Shown here piece by piece: positions 46,779 through 55,522 of a stretch of DNA of 64,000 nt; position 1 is the stretch's first letter, and each line of letters begins with the position of its first letter. The translations under genes and the position numbers were made by a program. Under the pieces are notes generated by a model. It was not told where the DNA came from. It made no database searches and saw only the letters and a program-made list of their open reading frames with translations. The stretch is from Succinivibrio faecicola (GTDB lineage: Bacteria > Pseudomonadota > Gammaproteobacteria > Enterobacterales > Succinivibrionaceae), in assembly GCF_019448115.1 (NCBI RefSeq), contig NZ_JAGFNY010000007.1:1-64000 (forward strand), in the 5' to 3' direction.

Positions 46779-48214
46779 ATCCAATGATCTGGGTCATCGA
46801 TGATGATACAAGTATCCGATTTGTATTTGACAAAGCTTTGGATGCAAACAAAATCACTCATCGACTATTTGAGAATGCTGAAGCTGCACTAGATGCAATC
46901 AAAAAAGAAACACCTGATGTAATTATTTCAGATATAAGAATGCCAGGTATGGATGGTCTTTCTTTGATAAAAAGAATACATGAAATTGATGAAAATATTC
47001 CTTTCATCATTATGACTGCTCATTCTGATCTATCTTCAGCAATCGATGCATATGATGAAGGTTCTTTTGAGTATCTGCCAAAACCATTTGATATTGATCA
47101 GGCTATCAGCGTAATCAGAAGAGCCGCTGTACACAGAGTAAACATGCTTCAGATGCTTGATCAAAAAGCACAGCAGGCTGTTGCTCCTATTACTGAACCT
47201 GCCCATGAGGAAACAGAAATAATTGGTAAATCTCCTGCTATGCAAGAGGTATTCAAGTTTATTGGTCGTATTTCAAAAACCGAATTACCAGTTTTGATTC
47301 ATGGTGAAGTTGGAACTGGTAGAAGTCAGGTCGCAAAAGCACTGCATAATCACGGTTCAAGAAAAAACAACAAATTTGTATCAATCAATATGTCTTCTGT
47401 TGCACAGGAAATGGTTAAATATGAACTGTTTGGTGATGCATCTAAAGATATAAATGAATGTGCTATTGTGAAAGCTGATGGTGGCACCCTGTTTATCAGT
47501 GAAATTGGCGATATGCCAATTGAATGTCAGAACAGACTTCTACAGCTTATACAGCATCAAGAATATACACCTATCGGCTCTACTGAGCAGAAACATGCAA
47601 ATGTTCGTATTATTGCATCAACATCTCATGATCTCGAGCATATGGTAGAGACTGGTGCATTCAATTCAGATCTGTACTACAGACTGAATATTATAAATAT
47701 CAACATTCCACCTTTAAGAGATAGAAACAACGATATTCCAATGCTTGCAAAGCACTTTTTAGCTCAGAGTGCTATTGATGGTCACACAGAGCCTAAGAAA
47801 CTTACATCTGAAGTATTGGTTTTCCTTTGCAGACTACCATGGCCTGGTAATGTAAGACAGCTGAAAAATCTTTGTAAGTATCTTACTATCATGGTAACAG
47901 GAAGAGATATTCAGCTTGTTGATCTTCCATCTGAATTCTTACATGCAAATTCAAATCAGAATAAGTTAAACAATCAGGCTAATGTTCAGAATAAGGAAAA
48001 TGCAACTTGGCAGGATTTACTCAGAGTGTGGGTAAATACAAAACTAAAGTCAGGAGAGCATGACATTCTTAACGAGGCTGTACCTGAATTTGAAAGGATC
48101 ATGCTTGAGGCGACATTAAACTTTACCGGTAATCACAAGCAAGAATCAGCAAAACTTCTTGGATGGGGAAGAAACACCCTTACAAGAAAAATCAAAGAAC
48201 TCAATATCAATTAG
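46775..48214 (+). CDS. glnG: Nitrogen response regulator NtrC with a degenerate AAA+ domain
   Basis: The 479-residue protein has a normal receiver (D9-D10-D11, phospho-acceptor D53, KPFD lysine near 103). Its C-terminal Fis-type HTH, KQESAKLLGWGRNTLTRKIKEL, is nearly that of E. coli NtrC. The AAA+ domain is altered. Walker A reads GEVGTGRS with R183 in place of lysine; Walker B reads FISEIGD with S242 for aspartate. The segment between ELFG and ADGGTLF is six residues shorter and lacks GAFTGA. Sigma-54 activation is therefore unlikely. Rhodobacter capsulatus NtrC, which lacks GAFTGA and works with sigma-70 promoters, is the known precedent. Confidence 0.9.
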   Translation: MNPMIWVIDDDTSIRFVFDKALDANKITHRLFENAEAALDAIKKETPDVIISDIRMPGMDGLSLIKRIHEIDENIPFIIMTAHSDLSSAIDAYDEGSFEYLPKPFDIDQAISVIRRAAVHRVNMLQMLDQKAQQAVAPITEPAHEETEIIGKSPAMQEVFKFIGRISKTELPVLIHGEVGTGRSQVAKALHNHGSRKNNKFVSINMSSVAQEMVKYELFGDASKDINECAIVKADGGTLFISEIGDMPIECQNRLLQLIQHQEYTPIGSTEQKHANVRIIASTSHDLEHMVETGAFNSDLYYRLNIININIPPLRDRNNDIPMLAKHFLAQSAIDGHTEPKKLTSEVLVFLCRLPWPGNVRQLKNLCKYLTIMVTGRDIQLVDLPSEFLHANSNQNKLNNQANVQNKENATWQDLLRVWVNTKLKSGEHDILNEAVPEFERIMLEATLNFTGNHKQESAKLLGWGRNTLTRKIKELNIN

Positions 48215-48234
48215 TTATAAAAACTAATAATATA

Positions 48235-48276
48235 AAAACCGAAGGGAGCAATAATTCCTTTCGGTTTTGTCTTTTT
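48235..48276 (+). terminator. Terminator after ntrC
   Basis: AAAACCGAA-GGGA pairs with TCC-TTTCGGTTTT around an 8-base loop, followed by TGTCTTTTT. Confidence 0.85.
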
Positions 48277-48418
48277 GAATATTACTAATGATTTAATTTC
48301 CAAATATTCATCATCTAAAAAAGTGCTTAATTTATATCAAAGTCACAAAAGCAATAACAAATTACGGAAATTATCTAATTTGTCACCTAAGATAAAAAAT
48401 GTAACTTTTGGAGGCCAT

Positions 48419-49033
48419 ATGTCAGAAACACATATAAAATCAATTGATAGTAACGACATGATCCTTACATTATGTCAGAGTGTGTCAAATGTAATTACCA
48501 CAGCTACAGGATGCAAAACAAATTACGCACCTCTTATTCAGAAAATAACCAAAACTATTCTCGCACCTGATATAGGTACCTTTGTTATGTTCACAGGTTC
48601 TTTTTCAGGTATGGTCGTATTAAACTTTCCTAAAGAAACTGCAATGGAAATTTATACTAAGTACATGAAAAACATGGGTATGAAAGATAATGAAATTGCA
48701 AAAAACTATACACAAGAAGAGGTAAGTAATACTTTAGGCGAGCTTATGAACCAGATCCTTGGAAACTTTACTAGAATAATTAGTGAAGATTTGCATATAA
48801 GGATCGACCAATCACAACCAAAAATGCTAGTATTACCACGTGAAGTTCAGATTAGCATTTCCGTTAATCTTGATAATCCAAAATTCGGCAAAGTAACCTT
48901 CAATACAGAAGGTGGCAATGTCTTTTACGTGGAACTTGCCATGGATGACACAAGTTTTGTTGCACTCAAAGGATTTGAGAGCAGAACAGAGCTTTCTCCT
49001 GATGACATCCTTGAGCAATACAAGCAAGTATAA
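48419..49033 (+). CDS. CheX-like (DUF3334-type) protein
   Basis: I choose ATG 48419, which has a strong GGAGG four bases upstream (204 residues); the frame stays open 48 codons farther but passes through the ntrC terminator. The protein resembles CheX/CheC-type phosphatases: an N-terminal region conserved as SVSNVITTATG and a helix with E-L-M-N (ExxN), followed by GNF, in the TLGELMNQILGNF stretch. A DUF3334 assignment is from memory. No chemotaxis gene is near. It lies seven bases from engB and may target a response regulator such as NtrC, but that is speculation. Confidence 0.55.
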   Translation: MSETHIKSIDSNDMILTLCQSVSNVITTATGCKTNYAPLIQKITKTILAPDIGTFVMFTGSFSGMVVLNFPKETAMEIYTKYMKNMGMKDNEIAKNYTQEEVSNTLGELMNQILGNFTRIISEDLHIRIDQSQPKMLVLPREVQISISVNLDNPKFGKVTFNTEGGNVFYVELAMDDTSFVALKGFESRTELSPDDILEQYKQV

Positions 49034-49039
49034 TTGTTC

Positions 49040-49684
49040 ATGAGCGATATTATCCAAACAGAAAAACTTGATTTTAGAAAAACAAAATTTGTAACTTCAG
49101 CACCAGATATTAAGGCTCTTCCTAGAAGCAATGGTGCTGAAATTGCTATTATTGGCAGATCTAATTCAGGTAAATCATCTTCTATCAACGCAATATGCGA
49201 TCAAAAAACTCTGGCAAAAACATCAAGAACTCCAGGTCGAACTAGACTCATCAACTTATTTGAAGTTGCTAAGGGAAAGGTATTAGTCGATCTTCCTGGT
49301 TATGGTTATGCTCAGGTTCCTGAGAATATGAAAAGACAGTGGCAAAAGGCGATGAGTGACTATCTTCAGAAGAGAGATTGCCTTGGTGGTCTTGTCCTGA
49401 CAATGGATATTCGTACACCTCTTCGTGACCACGACAGAATGATTATTGACTGGTCTATTGCCGCAAATCTTCCATGTCTTATTCTTTTAACTAAAGCAGA
49501 CAAATTCGGAATCAACAAAAGAAGAGAAGTAATTGGTGAAGTAAAAACTGCTCTTAGCGAGTTTGGTGGTAACTTTACAATTATCGCATTTTCAGCTCTT
49601 AAGAAGATCGGTATTGATGAAGCAAGAGCAGTTTTAAACAACTGGTTCTCTATGATGCATACCGATGACAATAACGAAGAGTAA
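49040..49684 (+). CDS. engB: Ribosome biogenesis GTPase EngB (YihA)
   Basis: EngB is an essential GTPase of 50S assembly. The 214-residue protein starts at ATG 49040 (the frame opens at TTG 49034) and has G1 GRSNSGKSS, G2 TSRTPGRTR, G3 DLPGYGYA, G4 TKAD and a G5-like SALK. Length matches E. coli (210). It lies between the CheX-like gene and gmk in one direction. Confidence 0.93.
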   Translation: MSDIIQTEKLDFRKTKFVTSAPDIKALPRSNGAEIAIIGRSNSGKSSSINAICDQKTLAKTSRTPGRTRLINLFEVAKGKVLVDLPGYGYAQVPENMKRQWQKAMSDYLQKRDCLGGLVLTMDIRTPLRDHDRMIIDWSIAANLPCLILLTKADKFGINKRREVIGEVKTALSEFGGNFTIIAFSALKKIGIDEARAVLNNWFSMMHTDDNNEE

Positions 49685-49720
49685 TATATAATTACTTAAT
49701 TTTTTTGATATTAGATTATT

Positions 49721-50335
49721 ATGGCTAAAGGTACCTTATACATTGTTTCAGCACCATCAGGTGCTGGAAAATCATCTTTGATTGATGCAATTTTAAAGAG
49801 ATTCAATGCTGATGATTCTCTTCGTCTTTCTGTATCCCACACGACAAGAGCTCCTCGCGGAGAAGAAGTTGATCATGTCAGCTACCACTTCGTAACAAAA
49901 GAAGAATTTGAAGCTCTTATTGAGAGAAATGCCTTTTACGAATATGCAAAAGTATTTGATAACTACTATGGAACTTCAAGAGAAATTGTTGAACAGTGGC
50001 TTGAAGAAGGTAAAGATGTATTTTTAGACATCGATTGGCAGGGAGCAAGACAGATAAGAGAACAGACTCCTGGAGCTAAAGGCATTTTCATTATTCCTCC
50101 ATCTTTAGAAGAATTAGAAAGCAGACTAAGAAAAAGAGGAACCGATGCTGAAGAAGTTATCGTAAAGAGAATGAACAAAGCTATCAGCGAAATATCTCAT
50201 TACAACGAGTATGACTATGTCATCATAAATGATGATTTTGAGCAGAGCGTTTTAAACCTCAGATCTATTATTCTTGCAAACAGATCTTCAACAAAAAATC
50301 TAGAGCAGGAAGTAAAAGCTAAGTTTCAGCTATAA
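49721..50335 (+). CDS. gmk: Guanylate kinase
   Basis: Gmk phosphorylates GMP to GDP. The 204-residue protein (E. coli 207) has the P loop [11 protein letters not shown], the GMP-binding block [20 protein letters not shown] and [12 protein letters not shown]. It precedes rpoZ-spoT as in enterics, but a terminator and a 357-base gap separate them. Confidence 0.96.
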   Translation: MAKGTLYIVSAPSGAGKSSLIDAILKRFNADDSLRLSVSHTTRAPRGEEVDHVSYHFVTKEEFEALIERNAFYEYAKVFDNYYGTSREIVEQWLEEGKDVFLDIDWQGARQIREQTPGAKGIFIIPPSLEELESRLRKRGTDAEEVIVKRMNKAISEISHYNEYDYVIINDDFEQSVLNLRSIILANRSSTKNLEQEVKAKFQL

Positions 50336-50353
50336 TTAAAAATATTCAGTTAT

Positions 50354-50381
50354 AAATAAAGAGGAACTATCCTCTTTATTT
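50354..50381 (+). terminator. Terminator after gmk
   Basis: AAATAAAGAGGA pairs with TCCTCTTTATTT around an ACTA loop, 18 bases after the gmk stop. Confidence 0.75.
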
Positions 50382-50447
50382 ATATGGAAAAACAATCTAA
50401 TCCCAAATTTATCCGATTATATGCTGTTTTTCTAAGTTTTATTGAGC

Positions 50448-50476
50448 TTTACTCTATGCATTCTTATATGTATAAT
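50448..50476 (+). promoter_or_regulatory. Candidate promoter upstream of rpoZ-spoT
   Basis: TTTACT (50448-50453), a 17-base spacer and a perfect TATAAT (50471-50476). Transcription from here would give a leader of about 210 bases before rpoZ. Confidence 0.4.
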
Positions 50477-50630
50477 GCATGTACTTTTTTACTTCAGTCA
50501 ATAATTCCATATGTATTTTTGTTCATAAACTTAACGGTTTAGGGATTTTTATACCTTTGGATTTTGATTTTTTTATGAAAAATTTGTAATTAATCTAAGT
50601 TAATAGATAGATTTTTCACTAATTTTTTCT

Positions 50631-50660
50631 TTTAGGGTGTAAAATCAAAGTAACCCTAAA
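50631..50660 (+). promoter_or_regulatory. Inverted repeat flanking the -10 box of rpoZ
   Basis: TTTAGGGT-N14-ACCCTAAA is a perfect 8-bp inverted repeat whose spacer contains TAAAAT (50640-50645), a -10 box 47 bases before the rpoZ start. The arms are 22 bases apart centre to centre, about two helical turns, as expected for an operator. Confidence 0.45.
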
Positions 50661-50692
50661 GAGAACAACCTTATAGTAGAAGGTAAATATAA

Positions 50693-50977
50693 ATGGCAAG
50701 AGTTACCGTAGAAGACGCAGTAGCAAAAGTTGGTAATCGTTTTGATTTAGTATTACTAGCAGCTCGTCGTGCACGTCAGATCTCATCAGGAAGCAATCCT
50801 TTAGTAGAAGAGGACAAGGATAAGCCAACCGTTATTGCTTTACGTGAGATTGAAGAAGGTTTAATTACCAAAGAATTCTTAGATAAACAGGATAGAAAAG
50901 AACATCTTCGTGATGCTTCTATTCAACCTGCTGATAATGAATTCGCTCCTATTGATGGCGCTGAGATGTTCGGCTAA
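50693..50977 (+). CDS. rpoZ: RNA polymerase omega subunit
   Basis: Omega aids RNA polymerase assembly and forms part of a ppGpp site. The 94-residue protein is close to E. coli omega (91): [29 protein letters not shown] and [19 protein letters not shown] precedes ATG. spoT follows 12 bases later, so ppGpp sensing and metabolism genes are co-transcribed. Confidence 0.97.
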   Translation: MARVTVEDAVAKVGNRFDLVLLAARRARQISSGSNPLVEEDKDKPTVIALREIEEGLITKEFLDKQDRKEHLRDASIQPADNEFAPIDGAEMFG

Positions 50978-50989
50978 TCAGGAGTTTCT

Positions 50990-53158
50990 ATGGGAGAGGA
51001 GCACACACTCATACCTAAATGTGAGAACATGCCTCCGCTAGAGCAGGCACTATCCTCTCCTAACTTCCCTTTTTATGCTCACCTAAGAGATATTGTCTGC
51101 CAATATCTGCCAAAAGACTGTGTCGAAACCATCGACAGAACTTTCTTTGTTGCTGATTTCGCTCATAAAGAACAGAAAAGAGCTTCAGGCGAACCTTATA
51201 TTATCCACCCTATTGCTGTAGCAACTGTTATAGCACAAATGCACCTTGATGTTGAATCAGTTCAGGCTGCACTACTGCATGATGTTGTCGAAGATACTGA
51301 AATAACATCTTCCATGCTTGAACAGGAATTCGGTTCAACAGTTAATGAAATTGTTGAAGGTGTTACAAAACTTGATAAACTGCGCTTCCACGATTATAAA
51401 GAAGCACAGATGGAAAACTTTAGAAAGATGATCCTTGCTATGACTAAGGACATTAGAGTTATCCTTATCAAACTCGCCGACAGAACCCATAATATGCGCA
51501 CTCTAGGTGCTCTAAGACCTGATAAAAGAGTACGCATCGCAAAAGAAACCCTCGAAGTATTCGTTCCAATAGCAAACAGACTTGGTATTTCTGATGTAAG
51601 AGCAGAACTTGAAGAGCTATGCATGGCATCTATCTATCCAATGAGATACCGTGTGTTAAAAGCAGCTGTTACAAGAGCAAGAAACAACAGAAAAGAAGTA
51701 GTGTCTGGTATCCTTGAGGCTATTACAGGCAGACTAAAAGAAGCAGGAATTGAAGGAAGAGTAACAGGTAGGGAAAAAAGACTGTATTCCATATACAGAA
51801 AAATGGTACAGAAGGAACTACAGTTCAGAGAAATCATGGATGTTTATGGTTTCAGAATTATTCTTAAAGATGTAGATTCCTGTTACAGAGTACTAGGACA
51901 GATGCATAATCTATTTAAACCTCGGCCAAACGGTTTTAAAGATTATATTGCAATTCCAAAACTTAATGGCTATCAGTCATTGCATACCTCCCTTGTAGGC
52001 CCTCATGGTGTGCCTATTGAAATACAGATTAGAACAGAGCTGATGGATCATATGGCAGCACGTGGTGTTGCAGCTCATTGGTCATATAAAGAAAACGGAT
52101 CTAAAGCTGTTTCAACAGCATCTCAGAAAAATGCTCAGGATTGGATTAAGAACCTAATAGACTTACAGCAAAGTGCAGGATCTTCACTTGAATTCGTTGA
52201 AGATGTTAAAACGGATCTATTCCCAGACTCAATCTTCGTATTTACACCAGATGGAACCATCTATAACCTTCCAAAAGGTGCAACTCCAGTTGATTTTGCA
52301 TATGCTCTTCATACCGATATAGGACATCATTGTATTGGTGCTAGAGTTAACCATCATGTATTCCCATTATCAAGATCGTTACAGTCTGGACAATCTATTG
52401 AAATTATTACTTCAAAGAATTCATGTCCTAATGCTATCTGGTTATCCACTGTTGTAACATCAAAGGCTAGATCCTGTATCAGACAGTACTTAAAAGGTCT
52501 GCGATCTCAAGAATGTGTTCTTATTGGAAGAAGACTGCTTCAGAATACACTACGTTCAGTTCGAATTGAATCTTTAACTCAAGACCAGATTCAGAGTATT
52601 TTAGATAACTTCAATGAAAAGGACATGAATGCTCTGTTCAGCGATATTGCAATGGGCAATATCCTTACTGTAGCTGTTGCAAAATTCTTAGATCCTGATT
52701 CTCATCACCACCATGAACTTCCTGTTAAGGGAACTGGTGGCTTACCGTTCACATTTGCTCAGTGTTGTATGCCAATTCCTGGGGACAATATCATAGCTCA
52801 TATTGCACAGGGTCGTGGTATTGTTATTCACAACGAGAACTGTAAGAACTTCAGAGAAGAAGATAGAGTTCCAGGTAAAGTTTTAAATGTAAGCTGGAAT
52901 ATGGCAGTAACAGCAAATATGGACTTTAAGACTACCCTTTTAATTGAACTGAACAACCGTCAAGGTATTCTTTCTGAAATATCTAATGCAGTTGATATTG
53001 CAGGATCAAAGATTGAAAGTATCAATTCAGATCTGAAAGACGAAAAAACATTTCTTATCAATCTTATCGTTACAGTTAAGGACAATCTGCACCTGACTAG
53101 TGTTATAAAACGAATAAAAGCAGTTCCAAATGTGATCTCAGTCTATCGCAGACGATAG
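50990..53158 (+). CDS. spoT: Bifunctional (p)ppGpp synthetase/hydrolase SpoT
   Basis: The 722-residue protein has the HD hydrolase domain (about 50-200, with HPIAVATVIAQM and LLHDVVEDT), and the synthetase domain (about 240-350, KDYIAIPKLNGYQSLHTS and EIQIRTELMDHMA). A TGS domain (about 400-465), a helical/zinc-finger region with FAQCCMPIPGD and a C-terminal ACT domain (about 650-722) follow. The order and many blocks follow E. coli SpoT (702), including the weak-synthetase sequence YGFRIIL where RelA/Rel proteins differ. Only this Rel/Spo gene is in the window. Confidence 0.95.
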   Translation: MGEEHTLIPKCENMPPLEQALSSPNFPFYAHLRDIVCQYLPKDCVETIDRTFFVADFAHKEQKRASGEPYIIHPIAVATVIAQMHLDVESVQAALLHDVVEDTEITSSMLEQEFGSTVNEIVEGVTKLDKLRFHDYKEAQMENFRKMILAMTKDIRVILIKLADRTHNMRTLGALRPDKRVRIAKETLEVFVPIANRLGISDVRAELEELCMASIYPMRYRVLKAAVTRARNNRKEVVSGILEAITGRLKEAGIEGRVTGREKRLYSIYRKMVQKELQFREIMDVYGFRIILKDVDSCYRVLGQMHNLFKPRPNGFKDYIAIPKLNGYQSLHTSLVGPHGVPIEIQIRTELMDHMAARGVAAHWSYKENGSKAVSTASQKNAQDWIKNLIDLQQSAGSSLEFVEDVKTDLFPDSIFVFTPDGTIYNLPKGATPVDFAYALHTDIGHHCIGARVNHHVFPLSRSLQSGQSIEIITSKNSCPNAIWLSTVVTSKARSCIRQYLKGLRSQECVLIGRRLLQNTLRSVRIESLTQDQIQSILDNFNEKDMNALFSDIAMGNILTVAVAKFLDPDSHHHHELPVKGTGGLPFTFAQCCMPIPGDNIIAHIAQGRGIVIHNENCKNFREEDRVPGKVLNVSWNMAVTANMDFKTTLLIELNNRQGILSEISNAVDIAGSKIESINSDLKDEKTFLINLIVTVKDNLHLTSVIKRIKAVPNVISVYRRR

Positions 53159-53228
53159 TATCCTCTTGTAAAGTCACCTTTGTTTTTCTATATTTTCTAT
53201 ATGCAAATCAAAATAATAGGTGGCAATC

Positions 53229-54191
53229 ATGAATAAGTACGCCAAAGAATTCATTGATGAAAAAACTCTTATCAAAGATAAAGATAAACTTGAGCAGTTC
53301 TATATTGATAATACAGAAGATCTAAGCTTTATCAATAACGAGAACCTCACTCTTACTGCTACCAGACTTAAAGTTAAAGATCCTGTTAATTCTTTAGTGA
53401 TAATCCCAGGTAGAGGCGAAATAGCTCATAAATTCTATGAATTTTTCTATACCCTTTATAATCTGAAAATCGAGGCTATTGTCATTTTTGCCAGAGGACA
53501 GGCTGCATCATCAAGAATATTAAAAGATAAAAACAAATGTCATATAGAAAGATTTGAGGATTTAGCAAAAGATATCTGCTTTGTGCTTGAAAAACTTAAT
53601 ATAGACAACTACAAACTGCTTGCATTCTCCTTAGGAGGATTGATTTCTCTTGATATCATCAAGAACATGAAGAGAAGACCTTCAAAAGCAGCTTTAATTG
53701 CCCCATATATATGGCCATACTTCAATTTACCTGATTACATACTCAAATCATTTGTTTTTCTTGCAGGAACACTACCTTTTGTAAGAACAATGTATACACC
53801 TCATGGAAAAGAATACAAGAGACTGGAATTTGTAGGTAATCACCACGCCCATTCAAAAGCTCGTTTTGAGAATTATCATGATTATTTTGCTGAGCATAGA
53901 GAAATTGCTATAGGTGGACCGACATACCATTTTGTAAAGGAAGCAATGAAAAAACAGTTAGAGCTTATAAACTCTGACTTTGAATTCGATATTGACATAT
54001 ATTGTCAGAGTGCAGGCAAAGACAAGGTTGTTTCCACACCCAAGGCAAAAGAGTTTTTCTTAAAACATAAAAATGACAAATGTCCGCCTCGTTTTGAAAT
54101 TATTGATAATTGTTTTCATGATTTGATAAACGAAAGTGATGAATATAGAATAGATGCATTAGCAAAAGCTTTAGAGTTTCTATTCGATTAG
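53229..54191 (+). CDS. Alpha/beta hydrolase, lysophospholipase L2 (PldB)-like
   Basis: The 320-residue protein has the order of PldB: an oxyanion-region RGEIAHKFYEFFYTLY, FARGQAASSR, HIERFEDLAKDI, the nucleophile elbow FSLGG (A-x-S-x-G rather than G-x-S-x-G), then GGPTYHFVKEAM and a C-terminal CFHDLI with the likely catalytic histidine. Substrate is unproven; lysophospholipid is the family guess. The SD AGGTGG (53218-53223) places the start at ATG 53229; the open frame begins at GTG 53220 within that SD. Confidence 0.75.
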   Translation: MNKYAKEFIDEKTLIKDKDKLEQFYIDNTEDLSFINNENLTLTATRLKVKDPVNSLVIIPGRGEIAHKFYEFFYTLYNLKIEAIVIFARGQAASSRILKDKNKCHIERFEDLAKDICFVLEKLNIDNYKLLAFSLGGLISLDIIKNMKRRPSKAALIAPYIWPYFNLPDYILKSFVFLAGTLPFVRTMYTPHGKEYKRLEFVGNHHAHSKARFENYHDYFAEHREIAIGGPTYHFVKEAMKKQLELINSDFEFDIDIYCQSAGKDKVVSTPKAKEFFLKHKNDKCPPRFEIIDNCFHDLINESDEYRIDALAKALEFLFD

Positions 54192-54200
54192 GTTATAAAC

Positions 54201-55364
54201 ATGACAGATAGTTCAATTGTTGAGGAAAAAATCCCCGTAAATATCATTACCGGATTTCTTGGAAGTGGCAAAACAACATTACTGAATCACTGGGTAAATT
54301 CAAAAGAATTCAAAGATACTCTAGTTCTGATTAATGAATTTGGCGATGTAGGCCTTGATCATGAACTGGTTGAATCAGTGGATTCTTCTGTTGTTTTACT
54401 TCAATCTGGTTGTATATGCTGCTCACTGCAAGGAGCATTAGTTGATAGCCTTGTAACAAATCTAATAAAGGCCGAACGAGGAGAAATTCCTAAATTCAAA
54501 CGAGTTATCATCGAAACAACAGGTCTTGCTGATCCTGCTGGTGTTATTAGTACTTTAAATGGTGATGATTATTTACTTGATCATTACTACCATGACGGAA
54601 CTATTACTGTTCTTGACGGAGCTAATATTAGGGATCAATTAAAGAAACAATACGAAGCAGTAAAGCAGATTGCACTTGCAGATATTATTATCGTAAGCAA
54701 AACAGATATGATAGATTCAGACGAACTTGATTCTATCTATGAAGCTGCACAAAAAATTAATCCCTCTGTAAAAATCTATCCTGCTGTAAAAGGTAATTTA
54801 TCTCCTAACATTCTGTTTGAAGTAGGACCTTATAAGGATCACGATGCTGCATATGATAAGAAGGTTAGCTCCTGGATTTCTATAAACACAACATCAAATG
54901 GATTTGCATCTTCTTTCAGACCAGCAACAGTTTCTGGAAATGTAGGTGTCGCAAAACAGAAGATTATTGCTCATTCTGATATAGATTCCTTTGCTTTGGA
55001 ATTTGAGACTCCTCTTGAGCCTTTAGCTCTATTAGCAGCATTATCTGCTGTCACAACACAGTATGGTGATTCTCTATTAAGACTCAAAGGCATTTTAGAT
55101 CTTAAAGATCAGGATAAACCTGTAGTTGTTCATGGTGTAGTAGGAAACCTATATCCATTATCAGAACTTCACTCATGGCCACAGGGACAAAAGAAATCCA
55201 AGCTAGTTTTTATCTGCAGAAAAAGCGTTCTTGAGCAGATAAAACATATGTTCAATGAGGTCATGTCAGATCCTGAATCAGCATCAAAAGCTTATTATCA
55301 GAGTATGATAGACAATATTGAGAGAGCAGATGATCTAGATAATCCTTACGGAAACTCTTACTAA
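54201..55364 (+). CDS. CobW/COG0523-family metal-related G3E GTPase
   Basis: The 387-residue protein shows Walker A GFLGSGKTTLLNHW (about 17-30), the metal-binding GCICCSLQ (CxCC), ETTGLADPAG, the G4 motif SKTD, and a CobW C-terminal domain (about 240-375). Members act as zinc, cobalt or nickel chaperones. No histidine-rich metal tail is present and no Zur-like site was seen, so the metal is unknown. ATG 54201 follows the hydrolase gene by nine bases. Confidence 0.85.
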   Translation: MTDSSIVEEKIPVNIITGFLGSGKTTLLNHWVNSKEFKDTLVLINEFGDVGLDHELVESVDSSVVLLQSGCICCSLQGALVDSLVTNLIKAERGEIPKFKRVIIETTGLADPAGVISTLNGDDYLLDHYYHDGTITVLDGANIRDQLKKQYEAVKQIALADIIIVSKTDMIDSDELDSIYEAAQKINPSVKIYPAVKGNLSPNILFEVGPYKDHDAAYDKKVSSWISINTTSNGFASSFRPATVSGNVGVAKQKIIAHSDIDSFALEFETPLEPLALLAALSAVTTQYGDSLLRLKGILDLKDQDKPVVVHGVVGNLYPLSELHSWPQGQKKSKLVFICRKSVLEQIKHMFNEVMSDPESASKAYYQSMIDNIERADDLDNPYGNSY

Positions 55365-55418
55365 ATAAGCATATTTTGCATAAAATTATGCATCTGTTCT
55401 TCGAACAGAACAAAATAT

Positions 55419-55448
55419 AAGAATTCTCTGAATTTTCAAAGAATTCTT
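55419..55448 (+). terminator. Terminator after the CobW-family gene
   Basis: AAGAATTC and GAATTCTT form an 8-bp stem with a 14-base loop, followed by TATATTCTG. A smaller hairpin (TCTGTTC / GAACAGA, 55393-55409) lies just before it. Confidence 0.5.
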
Positions 55449-55485
55449 TATATTCTGATTGTAACTAGACTACAAAATTTAAAAA

Positions 55486-55507
55486 TAATCCCGCTAAAGC
55501 GGGATTA
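55486..55507. terminator. Terminator after the first OmpA gene
   Basis: TAATCCCGCT / AGCGGGATTA is a perfect 10-base inverted repeat 16 bases beyond the minus-strand ompA stop, followed in that direction by a T-rich stretch. Confidence 0.8.
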
Positions 55508-55522
55508 ATTCAAAGGACTTTA

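Larger units (their letters stand above)
50336..50692. other. Gap between gmk and rpoZ with terminator, promoters and a doubtful small ORF
   Basis: This stretch holds the gmk terminator (50354-50381), a candidate promoter (50448-50476) and the inverted repeat around the rpoZ -10 box (50631-50660). A 52-codon open frame at 50384-50542 encodes a hydrophobic peptide (MEKQSNPKFIRLYAVF at the start) but begins in the terminator arm and has no ribosome binding site. Nothing else was recognised. Confidence 0.5.

Noticed and set aside
48275-48418. 48-codon upstream extension of the CheX-like frame
   Set aside because: It starts at the ntrC terminator and lacks a ribosome binding site, whereas ATG 48419 has GGAGG at good spacing.
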